Assembly (NCBI RefSeq): GCF_024666525.1
Contig: NZ_CP088294.1
Location: 124,001 to 188,000 of the forward strand
Length of the DNA stretch: 64,000 bases
Direction: 5' to 3'
From: Pseudomonas sp. J452
GTDB lineage: Bacteria; Pseudomonadota; Gammaproteobacteria; Pseudomonadales; Pseudomonadaceae
In this document: positions 39,148 to 52,998 of the stretch, piece by piece
Layout: every line of letters starts with the position of its first letter
How positions within the stretch are numbered: position 1 is the stretch's first letter
The notes under the pieces: generated by a model
What the model was told of the DNA's origin: nothing
Databases searched by the model: none
What the model saw: only the letters and a program-made list of their open reading frames with translations
Made by a program: the position numbers and the translations under genes

Positions 39148-40328
39148 CACAGTTCGACGCGCACCGCCTGGGCTGCGCGAGTCGCCTTGGCGCGGGCCGC
39201 CTCGAGGCTTTCATCGCGGGCCAGGGCCACGCCCATGCGCCGCTGGCCGCTGACTTCCGGCTTGCCGAACAGGCGCAGGGCGGTATCCGCCTCGGCCAGG
39301 GCCGCACCGAGATTGGCGAAGCTGACCTGCTGCGACTCGCCTTCGACCAGGATCACCGCCGACGCGGACGGCCCCAGTTGGCGAATCGCCGGGATCGGCA
39401 GACCGAGAATGGCCCGCGCATGCAGGGCGAATTCAGACAGATCCTGGGAGATCAGGGTGACCAGTCCGGTGTCGTGCGGACGCGGGGAAATCTCGCAGAA
39501 CCACACCTGATCGCCTTTGACGAACAGTTCCACGCCAAACAGGCCGCGCCCGCCCAGCGACTCGGTGACGGCCAGGGCAATCCGCTCGGCCTCGGCCCGC
39601 GCCTTGGCGCTCATCGGCTGCGGCTGCCAGGATTCCTGGTAATCACCCTTGACCTGGCGATGGCCCACCGGCGCGCAGAAGGTGGTGCCGCCACTGTGGC
39701 GCACGGTGAGCAAGGCGATTTCGTAGTCGAAGTCGATAAAGCCCTCCACGATGACTCTACCCTTGCCGGCGCGCCCGCCAGCCTGGGCGTAATCCCAGGC
39801 GACCTGCAGGTCGGCCGCGCTCTTCAGCACCGACTGGCCTTTGCCGGAGGAACTCATGATCGGCTTGATCAGGCAGGGGAAGCCCAGCTTCTCAGTCGCG
39901 ACCCGGCACTCTTCCAGCGAGTCGGCAAAGAAATACGGCGAAGTTGGCAGCCCCAGCTCTTCGGCGGCCAAGCGGCGGATGCCTTCGCGGTTCATGGTCA
40001 GCTTGGCCGCGCGCGCACTGGGAATCACGGTAAAGCCTTCGGCTTCCAGCTCGACCAGGGTGTCGGTGGCGATGGCCTCGATCTCCGGCACGATGTAATG
40101 CGGCTGTTCCAGTTCGATCACCGCGCGCAGGGCCGCACCGTCAAGCATGCTGATGACGTGGCTGCGATGAGCCACCTGCATGGCCGGGGCATTGGCATAG
40201 CGATCGACGGCAATCACTTCGCAGCCCAGGCGCTGCAGCTCGATCACCACTTCCTTGCCCAGCTCGCCGGAGCCACACAGCAGAACACGGGTCGCGGTGG
40301 GCGACAGGGGGGTACCGATACGGGGCAT
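39147..40328 (-). CDS. purT: Formate-dependent phosphoribosylglycinamide formyltransferase
   Basis: This 393-residue ATP-grasp enzyme makes formyl-GAR from formate, ATP and GAR in purine synthesis. The N-terminal [20 protein letters not shown], the ATP-grasp [16 protein letters not shown] and the metal site [15 protein letters not shown] are all typical of PurT. The length fits the family. It leads the SGNH hydrolase gene. Confidence 0.97.
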   Translation of the reverse strand: MPRIGTPLSPTATRVLLCGSGELGKEVVIELQRLGCEVIAVDRYANAPAMQVAHRSHVISMLDGAALRAVIELEQPHYIVPEIEAIATDTLVELEAEGFTVIPSARAAKLTMNREGIRRLAAEELGLPTSPYFFADSLEECRVATEKLGFPCLIKPIMSSSGKGQSVLKSAADLQVAWDYAQAGGRAGKGRVIVEGFIDFDYEIALLTVRHSGGTTFCAPVGHRQVKGDYQESWQPQPMSAKARAEAERIALAVTESLGGRGLFGVELFVKGDQVWFCEISPRPHDTGLVTLISQDLSEFALHARAILGLPIPAIRQLGPSASAVILVEGESQQVSFANLGAALAEADTALRLFGKPEVSGQRRMGVALARDESLEAARAKATRAAQAVRVEL

Positions 40329-40361
40329 GCGGGAGTCCTCGTCAGACAGGCAAAGGGGAAT

Positions 40362-40567
40362 TCAGTGGGTGGCGGGCTGCTGGATAAACTGCCCGGCGGC
40401 GCGGGTGCGCTCGACGCAACGGGCCAGCACCAGGCGGCGCTCGGCATTGTCCATGCGCCCCCAGCGGGTGATCTCGTCTGCCGTGCGCTGGCAGCCGGTA
40501 CAGATGTCCTGCTCGTCCAGCGCGCAGATGCTCACGCAGGGCGATTTGACCGGACGCTCGAGCTCCA

Positions 40568-40568
<1 letters not shown>
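40362..40568 (-). CDS. DUF1289 family small Cys-rich protein
   Basis: A 68-residue protein with the DUF1289 pattern: SPCVSICALDEQDICTGCQR, then DEITRWGRMDNAERRLVLA. Four Cys could bind a metal or iron-sulfur cluster. The function is unknown. Its start overlaps the stop codon of the gamma-carbonic-anhydrase-type gene by one base, so they are translationally coupled. Confidence 0.9.
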
Positions 40569-41092
<524 letters not shown>

Positions 41093-41105
41093 GCTTAGTT
41101 CCTCA

Positions 41106-41246
41106 GAGCCTGATTTGTGATCTCGCGAGCTAGAGCCAGGCAAGGCAAAAACAGGCGAGGAAGCGGAGTTTACTAGTGGTAAATGAGCATTCCGAGCCTG
41201 TTTTTAACGCCGCATGGCCGACGCGCAGCAGATCACTAACAGGCTC
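41106..41246 (+). repeat. Miniature inverted-repeat element, family A, copy 3
   Basis: The ends GAGCCTGATTTGTGATCT and AGATCACTAACAGGCTC are inverted repeats; perfect TCA duplications flank the element (41103-41105, 41247-41249). The right duplication is the stop codon (TGA, minus strand) of the Nudix CoA-hydrolase gene. It is the shortest copy, lacking the GCGCTAAAGCGC internal block. Confidence 0.85.
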
Positions 41247-41855
41247 TCACAGGCGAATGATCTTGACCGAGGACTTGGGTGGCTGGTTCAGGTCGATGCC
41301 GGCATCGAACACCAGGTTGACCAGTTCGACGATCATCACCGCCGTCAGGCCCCAGATCTTGTAGTTGTCGTAGTGGTAGCAGGGCACGTACCAACTGCGC
41401 CCTTCGTAATCGATGCGATGGGTGACCTCGCGCGGGTCATCACAGAAGAAACGCAGCGGCACGGCGAAGACGGCGGCGATCTCGTCATCATTGGCGCGGT
41501 ACTCGACGAAGTCCGGCACCACTCCGACATAGGGCGTGACCTTGATGCCGAAGCGCGAGACCAGCGGACTGAGCGGGCCGATCATCTCCACCAGACCCGG
41601 TGGCAGGCCGACTTCTTCCTCGGCTTCGCGCAGGGCGGTATGGATCAGGTCGCGGTCTTCCGGGTCGCGTCGACCGCCGGGGAAGGCCACTTCGCCACCG
41701 TGGGTGGACAGGCCGCTGGCACGCAGGGTCAGCACCAGTTCCGGCTCGTCGCTACGGGTCAGCGGCAACAGCACGGCAGCTTCGGGCAGGCGCTTGTCGG
41801 TCTGCAGAATGCGTGGCGTATGGCTGCGCACGCGGTGGAGCAGCTCGTCGAGCAT
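41247..41855 (-). CDS. Nudix hydrolase, CoA pyrophosphatase type
   Basis: A 202-residue Nudix protein of the NudL/YeaB group, which splits coenzyme A to 4'-phosphopantetheine and ADP. The family-specific stretch LSTHGGEVAFPGGRRDPED leads into the Nudix box, which ends with REAEEEVGLPP. The length fits. The stop codon is shared with the target duplication of the inserted element, so the coding frame ends as it would without the element. Confidence 0.92.
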   Translation of the reverse strand: MLDELLHRVRSHTPRILQTDKRLPEAAVLLPLTRSDEPELVLTLRASGLSTHGGEVAFPGGRRDPEDRDLIHTALREAEEEVGLPPGLVEMIGPLSPLVSRFGIKVTPYVGVVPDFVEYRANDDEIAAVFAVPLRFFCDDPREVTHRIDYEGRSWYVPCYHYDNYKIWGLTAVMIVELVNLVFDAGIDLNQPPKSSVKIIRL

Positions 41856-41990
41856 GGCTCATTCTCAGTCTTTTTTCTAACCGGCATGATGGCATGAAAG
41901 CCGGTAGCCGCCCAAGCCCTGCCCCGACGGGAGCGCTTGCCGGTAGCACGCCGGTAGCGCGAAGATGAGTCACTGAAGAAAGGAGCCGGC

Positions 41991-42536
41991 ATGAATTTTT
42001 GCAGTCACTGTGGCAACCCGGTGGAACAGCGCATTCCGCAGGGCGACAACCGCCTGCGCTTCGTCTGCCCGCAGTGCCAGACCATCCACTACCAGAACCC
42101 GCGCATCGTCGCCGGCTGCCTGCCGGTATGGGGCGAGCAGGTACTGCTATGTCGCCGGGCCATCGAACCGCGCCGCGGCTTCTGGACCCTGCCGGCCGGT
42201 TTCATGGAGAACGGCGAGACCATGGCCGAGGCGGCCATGCGCGAGACCGACGAGGAGGCCTGCGCGCGGGTACGCGAACTGAATCTCTATACCCTGTTCG
42301 ACCTGCCACACATCAGCCAGCTGTACGTGTTCTTCCGTGCCGAGCTGGTCGACCTGGACTTCGCCGCCGGCGAGGAAAGCCTGGAAGTGCAGCTGTTCCA
42401 CGAGCATGAGATCCCCTGGCAGGAGCTGGCCTTCCCGACGGTCGGTCGCACCCTGAAATGCTACTTCGCCGATCGTCGCGAACAGGTCTATCCGATCCGC
42501 AATGAGGGCATCGCCGCGCTGCGCCCGCGCGAGTGA
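41991..42536 (+). CDS. Nudix hydrolase with N-terminal zinc ribbon
   Basis: A 181-residue protein with a Cys4 zinc ribbon (CSHCGNPV, then FVCPQCQTIHY) joined to a Nudix domain (GFMENGETMAEAAMRETDEEA). This is the NudC-like ADP-ribose/NADH pyrophosphatase pattern, but shorter. In the Nudix box the last Gly is replaced by Cys. The substrate is unknown. It is divergent from the CoA pyrophosphatase gene. Confidence 0.88.
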   Translation: MNFCSHCGNPVEQRIPQGDNRLRFVCPQCQTIHYQNPRIVAGCLPVWGEQVLLCRRAIEPRRGFWTLPAGFMENGETMAEAAMRETDEEACARVRELNLYTLFDLPHISQLYVFFRAELVDLDFAAGEESLEVQLFHEHEIPWQELAFPTVGRTLKCYFADRREQVYPIRNEGIAALRPRE

Positions 42537-42615
42537 AATCTGCGCCATGGCGGGTGCGACAGCTATAGTCCTCTCTGCTTACCCAGCAACGACACAACGC
42601 CTGACAGGAGGAACC

Positions 42616-42846
42616 ATGGACACCAGCGATCACAGCCTGAGTACCCTGTTCAAGCAACTCGGCCTGCCAGCCGGCAAGGCCGGTATCGAAGCCTTTATCC
42701 GCGACCATCATCTGCCCGAAGGCCTGGGCCTGGCCCAGGCGCCGTTCTGGAACGAGTCCCAGGCGGCATTTATCGGCGAAGCCCTGGACGACGATTCGGA
42801 CTGGGCAGAAATGGTCGACGAGCTGGCCCTGCTGCTGTCCAAGTAA
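42616..42846 (+). CDS. DUF2789 family protein
   Basis: A 76-residue acidic protein: LSTLFKQLGLPAGKAGIEAF, then IRDHHLPEGLGLAQAPFWNE and DWAEMVDELALLLSK, typical of DUF2789. The function is unknown. A strong ribosome site (AGGAGG) precedes the ATG at 42616, and a promoter may lie in the 79-base gap after the Nudix gene. Confidence 0.88.
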   Translation: MDTSDHSLSTLFKQLGLPAGKAGIEAFIRDHHLPEGLGLAQAPFWNESQAAFIGEALDDDSDWAEMVDELALLLSK

Positions 42847-42852
42847 GCCGAC

Positions 42853-43776
42853 TCAGCTTGGCAAATCCAGCTCCAGCGCCAGCAGGCTGGCAGCAATCTG
42901 CGGATCATCGGCATCGGTGACCAGGCTCAGCAGCAGCTTCTCGCCACGCTGCTGCACGGCCAGCCCCTCCACTTTCCACTGCCCATCCAGGCTGGCCAGC
43001 CGGCGCACCCGGCCATCGGCTTCGACCAGGCCGATCACGGCCCCCAGGCAGGCGCCATCCTGATAGCTATCCGCGGTATTTTCCGCCACCGCACTGAACA
43101 GCCAGCGGCCGTCGGCCAGCGCCGCCCCATCGGTAAAGCCCAGGGCCACGCCCTGCAGTTCACCCAGATCCAGGAGCTGCATGCTGTCCGGCGCTGGCGC
43201 CTCAGCCTGCTCACCCAGAAGCCTGGCCTGCAGCGCCGGCCAGGCAAAGCGCACGGCAGCATTCGCCGCCTGCCCCTGATTGCCGCGTTGCAAGAGGACG
43301 AAGTGCTGGCCGAGGAGAAAAGCGCCCTCGATATTCAGGTCGGCGAACTGGGCGTGCAGTGGCCGGTACAGCGGCGCCAGGTCGATCAGGCGTGGCGCGC
43401 CTTGCACCACTCCCTGGGCATCCAGCATCAGCAGCACGGCCTGCTGGCGATTGGGCTTGGAGCCCGAACCCAGGGCCAGCAGCGCGCCATGCGGATAGCC
43501 GGGCATGGCTGGCAGCAGCGCCAGGCTTTCCAGATCCGGCTTCTGCGCCTTGCGCTCGGCCTTGTCCTGGGCCAGCTCGCCGGCGAACAGGCGCAGCAGC
43601 TGCCCCGGCACCGCATCGCCCTCGGCGAAGACGCCCAGATGCAGCTCATCGTCAGCCACCACATACAGATGGCCAGCACAGCGCACCAGCGCACTGGCTG
43701 CGCTCAAGTGCAGGCGGCCCGTCGGGTGCTGGCCTGGCGCCAGGCTCAGGTGCCGGAGAAACTGAAGCTCACACAT
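42853..43776 (-). CDS. Uncharacterised protein, probable beta-propeller (DUF6929-like)
   Basis: A 307-residue soluble protein without a signal peptide. It has repeated short beta strands and a recurring pattern of hydrophobic-Gly turns (HLYVVADDELHLGVFAEGDA, NIEGAFLLGQHFVLLQRG, VALGFTDGAALADGRW, KVEGLAVQQRGEKLLLSLV), which suggests a beta-propeller. I think it fits the DUF6929 family but cannot confirm this. The function is unknown. It converges with the DUF2789 gene, six bases apart. Confidence 0.7.
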   Translation of the reverse strand: MCELQFLRHLSLAPGQHPTGRLHLSAASALVRCAGHLYVVADDELHLGVFAEGDAVPGQLLRLFAGELAQDKAERKAQKPDLESLALLPAMPGYPHGALLALGSGSKPNRQQAVLLMLDAQGVVQGAPRLIDLAPLYRPLHAQFADLNIEGAFLLGQHFVLLQRGNQGQAANAAVRFAWPALQARLLGEQAEAPAPDSMQLLDLGELQGVALGFTDGAALADGRWLFSAVAENTADSYQDGACLGAVIGLVEADGRVRRLASLDGQWKVEGLAVQQRGEKLLLSLVTDADDPQIAASLLALELDLPS

Positions 43777-43991
43777 CAACCCATCCCTATGTAGTCATGA
43801 GCCGCGATCAGAACAGGCGCGCAACGTGCCTGTCGACCCCTTTCACCCGGCAACACACGGGCCTGTTGCATACTGGCTCAATAGCACTACCGACAATCCC
43901 CGGATGATTGAACATCGGCGCCGGCATAGGCAGACTCTCGCCCCATAACAACCTGTTCGCTCAGGCCTCGGAAACACTCTGGAATATCGCA

Positions 43992-44495
43992 ATGCGCTGG
44001 TTGCTCGCCACCCTCTGCTTCACCCTGATCGGTTTCGCCAACGCCTCCACGGCCCCGACCCTGCAAGGCAAGCCGATCGACAAGGTGCTGGTGGTCAAAT
44101 CCGAGCGCAAACTGCACCTGATCGGCCGCGGAGAAGTGCTCAAGTCCTATCGCGTATCACTGGGCAAGCAGCCCAAGGGTGCCAAGCTGCGCGAAGGTGA
44201 CAGCCGCACGCCGGAGGGCTTCTACTGGATCGACTGGCGCAAGACCAGCGAGAAGTACAACCTGTCCATGCACATTTCCTACCCCAACGCTCGCGACAGC
44301 GCCAACGCCCGCAAGAAAGGCGTGCCGGCAGGCGGCATGATCATGATTCATGGCACGCCGCTGGATGACGAATACCCCGAGTGGTATTTCCACACCCTCG
44401 ACTGGACCGAAGGCTGTATCGCCATGCGTAATGTCGACATGCGCGAGGTGTGGCGCCTGGTGCAGGACGGTACGCTGATCGAAATTCGCCCCTGA
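43992..44495 (+). CDS. L,D-transpeptidase (YkuD domain)
   Basis: A 167-residue exported protein with a signal peptide (MRWLLATLCFTLIGFANAS) and a YkuD domain. The catalytic region shows the conserved His in MIMIHGTPLDD and the nucleophile Cys in DWTEGCIAMRNVD. Such enzymes cross-link peptidoglycan or attach proteins to it in the periplasm. The start at 43992 gives a proper signal peptide. A terminator follows. Confidence 0.9.
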   Translation: MRWLLATLCFTLIGFANASTAPTLQGKPIDKVLVVKSERKLHLIGRGEVLKSYRVSLGKQPKGAKLREGDSRTPEGFYWIDWRKTSEKYNLSMHISYPNARDSANARKKGVPAGGMIMIHGTPLDDEYPEWYFHTLDWTEGCIAMRNVDMREVWRLVQDGTLIEIRP

Positions 44496-44509
44496 GCGGC
44501 CAGCACAGC

Positions 44510-44531
44510 AAAGGCGCCCCGGGCGCCTTTT
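44510..44531 (+). terminator. Rho-independent terminator
   Basis: AAAGGCGCCC C GGGCGCCTTT followed by TTC, 14 bases after the L,D-transpeptidase gene. Confidence 0.9.
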
Positions 44532-44576
44532 TCATGCCTGCGAATCAGTCATGATCAAAATTTGCACAGCATTAAT

Positions 44577-44599
44577 TTGCGCGATAACTTATTGCGCAA
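44577..44599. promoter_or_regulatory. Probable OhrR operator upstream of ohrR
   Basis: TTGCGC, an 11-base spacer, GCGCAA is a perfect inverted repeat, 26 bases before the ohrR start. The same TTGCGC/GCGCAA core recurs upstream of ohr. Confidence 0.6.
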
Positions 44600-44624
44600 G
44601 CAACCCTTACTCGCGGATCAACCG

Positions 44625-45083
44625 ATGACAACGCCCCAGTCCTGCCCTGCCCTGCAACTGGATAACCAGTTGTGCTTCGCCCTGTACTCGACCTCGCTGC
44701 TGATGACCAAGGCCTACAAGCCGATGCTGCAAAGCATTGGGCTGACCTACCCGCAGTACCTGGCCATGCTCGTGCTCTGGGAACGCGACGGCATCACCGT
44801 TGGCGAGATCAGCGCCCGCCTGCTGACCGACCCCGGCTCGCTGACCCCGCTGCTCAAGCGCCTGGAGGCCGAAGGCCTACTCAAGCGCATCCGCAGCAGT
44901 GTCGACGAGCGCGTGGTCGAGCTGTACCTGACCGAACAAGGCCATGCACTGCAGCAGCAGGCCGAGCATTTCCCCACCTGCATCGTCGAGGCAAGCGGCC
45001 ACAGCACCCGCGAGCTGATGGCGCTCAAGGAAGAAGTCATCGCCCTGCGTAGCAAGCTGCAACAGGCCCTGCAATCCACATAA
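44625..45083 (+). CDS. ohrR: Organic hydroperoxide sensor OhrR (MarR family)
   Basis: A 152-residue MarR-type repressor. The redox-sensing Cys is in LDNQLCFALYSTSLLM, near residue 17, and the two Tyr that hydrogen-bond it are present (AYKPM, LTYPQYLAML). The winged helix runs through TVGEISARLLTDPGSLTPLL. On oxidation by organic hydroperoxides it releases DNA and ohr is expressed. ohr lies downstream in the same direction with its own operators. Confidence 0.94.
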   Translation: MTTPQSCPALQLDNQLCFALYSTSLLMTKAYKPMLQSIGLTYPQYLAMLVLWERDGITVGEISARLLTDPGSLTPLLKRLEAEGLLKRIRSSVDERVVELYLTEQGHALQQQAEHFPTCIVEASGHSTRELMALKEEVIALRSKLQQALQST

Positions 45084-45198
45084 CCGCCCACGGGCGCCAT
45101 AAGGCGCCCATGTACACCCTCCCCGCTCGACCCCCTCAACGACCAGACTTATTCCGTAAAGCGCACAGCCACATAGCGAATCGTTCCAAATAAATATC

Positions 45199-45208
45199 TT
45201 GCGCGCAA
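45199..45208. promoter_or_regulatory. Probable OhrR operator 1 upstream of ohr
   Basis: TTGCGCGCAA is a perfect palindrome in the AT-rich ohrR-ohr gap (208 bases), matching the arms of the site upstream of ohrR. Confidence 0.6.
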
Positions 45209-45244
45209 AATTTAATCGCACTACATTTCATCTCACGCACTTAC

Positions 45245-45257
45245 TTAGCGCGCAAAA
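45245..45257. promoter_or_regulatory. Probable OhrR operator 2 upstream of ohr
   Basis: TTAGCGCGCAAAA is a second, less perfect site with the GCGCGCAA core, 35 bases before the ohr start. Confidence 0.5.
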
Positions 45258-45291
45258 CTTTAGACAGCAAAACTAATCTGGAGATTCCGCC

Positions 45292-45720
45292 ATGCAAGCC
45301 ATCAAAGCCCTTTACACCGCCACTGCCACTGCCACTGGGGGCCGCGACGGCCGCGCCGTTTCTTCCGACGGTTTTCTCGATGTGAAGCTGACCACTCCGC
45401 GTGAACTGGGCGGCCAGGGCGGTGAAGCGACCAACCCCGAGCAACTGTTCGCCGCCGGTTACTCGGCCTGCTTCATCGGCGCCCTGAAGTTTGTCGCCAG
45501 CCAGAGCAAACGCCAGTTGCCGGCTGACACCTCGATCACCGGCAAGGTCGGTATCGGCCAGATCCCCGGCGGCTTCGGCCTGGAAGTGGAACTAAACGTC
45601 AGCCTGCCGGGCCTCGAACAAGCCGTGGCCGAGGAACTGGTCGCCGCCGCTCACCAGGTCTGCCCGTACTCCAACGCTACTCGCGGCAATATCGAGGTAC
45701 GCCTGAACGTCGCCGTATAA
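45292..45720 (+). CDS. ohr: Organic hydroperoxide resistance protein Ohr
   Basis: A 142-residue thiol peroxidase reducing organic hydroperoxides. The two active Cys are in [14 protein letters not shown] and [14 protein letters not shown], and the conserved Arg and Glu are in [12 protein letters not shown] and [10 protein letters not shown]. It is induced when OhrR is oxidised. A terminator follows. Confidence 0.96.
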   Translation: MQAIKALYTATATATGGRDGRAVSSDGFLDVKLTTPRELGGQGGEATNPEQLFAAGYSACFIGALKFVASQSKRQLPADTSITGKVGIGQIPGGFGLEVELNVSLPGLEQAVAEELVAAAHQVCPYSNATRGNIEVRLNVAV

Positions 45721-45757
45721 GCCTCAGCAACCTGCATCTCCAGCAGGCCAAAAGCAC

Positions 45758-45791
45758 AAAGCCCCGACTTGCCAATGCAAGCCGGGGCTTT
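45758..45791. terminator. Rho-independent terminator after ohr
   Basis: AAAGCCCCGACTTGC and GCAAGCCGGGGCTTT form a long stem followed by TGTTT. Confidence 0.88.
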
Positions 45792-45811
45792 GTTTATAGC
45801 GCTGCGCCTTA

Positions 45812-46007
45812 GAACCTGTTTCGGATCTTTTGAGCTAGAGCCAGGCAAGGCGCAATTGGGCGAGGACGCGGAGTTTACGAGGTGTAAATGAGCAGTACTC
45901 GCTCCACTCGCCCTGCGGGTCGCGCTAAAGCGCGTTAGCGGCAAACCGCTTTCCGAGCGCGATTGCAACGCAGCATGGCCGACGATCAAGAGATCCGAAA
46001 CGAGTTC
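45812..46007 (+). repeat. Miniature inverted-repeat element, family A, copy 4
   Basis: The ends GAACCTGTTTCGGATCT and AGATCCGAAACGAGTTC are inverted repeats; perfect TTA duplications flank the element (45809-45811, 46008-46010). The right duplication is the TAA stop codon of the NIF3/YqfO-like gene on the minus strand. The interior matches copy 2 (GGGTCGCGCTAAAGCGCGTT). Confidence 0.85.
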
Positions 46008-46325
46008 TTAGAACTGCAGGTCGGAAAGCCGCCACACCTCGAACGCCGGGGTCTCGTAGGGGTGGGCTTTCTTCATCGCCTTGACCACGTCATGCAGCAA
46101 TTCGTCGGCCACCACCAGTTCGACCTTCCACTCGTCCACATGATGCACCTGCCCGTGTAGCCCCAGGAAGGGCTCGCTGCCTTCCAGCGGACGGTACTGG
46201 CCCTGCCCCAGGGTCTGCCAGCAGCAGCTGTCGTACTTGCCGATGCGACCGCCGCCCGCGGCGAAAACCGCCTGCTTGACTTGGTCCAGATGGCTTTCCG
46301 GCACATAGAAACACAGTTTGTACAT
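46008..46325 (-). CDS. NIF3/YqfO C-terminal domain-like protein
   Basis: A 105-residue single-domain protein: YKLCFYVPESHLDQVKQAVF, then GRIGKYDSCCWQTLGQGQYR and VKAMKKAHPYETPAFEVWRL. This is the YqfO/CutA-like insert domain of NIF3 proteins occurring alone, as in several gamma-proteobacteria. It is likely a trimeric PII-like fold; the function is unknown. The start at 46325 matches relatives. The stop codon is shared with the element target duplication. Confidence 0.88.
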   Translation of the reverse strand: MYKLCFYVPESHLDQVKQAVFAAGGGRIGKYDSCCWQTLGQGQYRPLEGSEPFLGLHGQVHHVDEWKVELVVADELLHDVVKAMKKAHPYETPAFEVWRLSDLQF

Positions 46326-46514
46326 CGGCTTCTCCAAGGCACATCGACGAATACGGGAGTCTCAGCGCACTGAAACTCACCCTGCCGCAGCGATAATGGC
46401 ATTTTGCCTTATCTCGCCCGCGTGGCACAGTTCGCAACTCTGCATTGGAGCTCTGGGAAAGGGGATAGTCCATTTCCTGATTAGAGCAATTAGCCATAAA
46501 CAGGTATGGCTTAA

Positions 46515-46781
46515 TCACCCCGCGCTGAAACGTCGCCAACGCTCCCGCAGACCGCTGACTGGCGGGTTATGCCTGCCGTCGCAATACGGCAGGCGCTGCG
46601 ATTGGCCACAGCGGCACAGCAGCAGGCGCTGCTCGCGCACGGGTTCAAGGCGCAGGGCCTCAGGACAAAGAGAAGAACAGTCGGGAAGCGCGGACGAACG
46701 CCCGCAGCGGCACAGCAGATGGGTCTCGCCGGGTTTGACCTGGCGGACTTCGGGGAGGAGATTTTCTTCGGAGTCTGGCAC
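46515..46781 (-). CDS. CDGSH iron-sulfur domain protein
   Basis: An 88-residue protein with two CDGSH-type modules. The second is intact (LLLCRCGQSQRLPYCDGRH). In the first, LLCRCGRSSALPDCSSLC, the usual D-G-S-H after the third Cys reads S-S-L-C, so the His ligand of the 2Fe-2S cluster is replaced by Cys. The likely start is GTG at 46779-46781, with GAGAGG upstream; an open frame continues further but through repeat sequence. Such proteins carry 2Fe-2S clusters; the partner is unknown. Confidence 0.78.
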   Translation of the reverse strand: MPDSEENLLPEVRQVKPGETHLLCRCGRSSALPDCSSLCPEALRLEPVREQRLLLCRCGQSQRLPYCDGRHNPPVSGLRERWRRFSAG

Positions 46782-46807
46782 AGCTGCCCTCTCCCGCCCT
46801 TCGGGCA

Positions 46808-46831
46808 CCCTCTCCCGCAAGCGGGAGAGGG
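46808..46831. repeat. Palindromic repeat CCCTCTCCCGC/GCGGGAGAGGG
   Basis: A perfect inverted repeat between purL and the CDGSH gene, with a partial extra copy (CCCTCTCCCGCCCTTCGGG) just to its left. It could act as a terminator-like hairpin. Confidence 0.6.
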
Positions 46832-46860
46832 TCATCAGAGGGGCCGCAAGCGGCCCGCTG

Positions 46861-52447
<5,587 letters not shown>

Positions 52448-52455
52448 TGCCGCGC

Positions 52456-52516
52456 GTAGCCCGGATGCAATCCGGGAAATCACCTCACAGGGCAACCCGG
52501 ATTGCATCCGAGCTAC
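52456..52516. repeat. Palindromic repeat (GTAGCCCGGATGCAATCCGGG type)
   Basis: GTAGCCCGGATGCAATCCGG and the inverse CCCGGATTGCATCCGAGCTA flank a 19-base centre between convergent mltF and tadA. The right end covers the tadA stop codon. A single half-copy lies at 54377-54397. Confidence 0.8.
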
Positions 52517-52989
52517 GTGCGTCGCGCCTTGAAGAAGGCACTGAGTACCGCCCCGCACTCCTGCGCGAGCAAGCCGCCCTCGACCAGCACCCGGTGATTG
52601 AGGAACTCCTGACTGAAGAACTGCCCGCGGCTGACCACCACCCCGGCCTTCGGCTCGGTGGCGCCGTAGACCACCCGGGCAATCCGCGAATGCACGATCA
52701 GCCCGGCGCACATGCTGCACGGCTCCAGGGTCACATACAGGGTGCTACCCGGCAGGCGGTAGTTGCGCAGATCAAGGGCGGCGGCGCGGATCGCCACCAT
52801 CTCGGCGTGGCCGCTGGGGTCATGGGTGGAGATCGGGCAGTTGAAGCCGCGCCCGATGATCTCGCCATCCTGCACCAGCACCGCGCCCACCGGCACTTCG
52901 CCGAGCGCCGCGCCTTCGCTGGCCAGGGCCAGGGCCTCGCGCATGAAGCGCTCGTCCTGGCTGCGGTCGATGATCTTGATCTGGCGCAT
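52513..52989 (-). CDS. tadA: tRNA-specific adenosine deaminase TadA
   Basis: A 158-residue enzyme that turns adenosine 34 of tRNA-Arg to inosine. The zinc and catalytic motifs are HAE in SGHAEMVAIRAAALD and PCSMC in TLEPCSMCAGLIVH. The stop codon TAG lies inside a palindromic repeat. It is close to the multicopper oxidase gene (nine bases), which is probably co-transcribed. Confidence 0.96.
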   Translation of the reverse strand: MRQIKIIDRSQDERFMREALALASEGAALGEVPVGAVLVQDGEIIGRGFNCPISTHDPSGHAEMVAIRAAALDLRNYRLPGSTLYVTLEPCSMCAGLIVHSRIARVVYGATEPKAGVVVSRGQFFSQEFLNHRVLVEGGLLAQECGAVLSAFFKARRT

Positions 52990-52998
52990 CAGTTTTCC

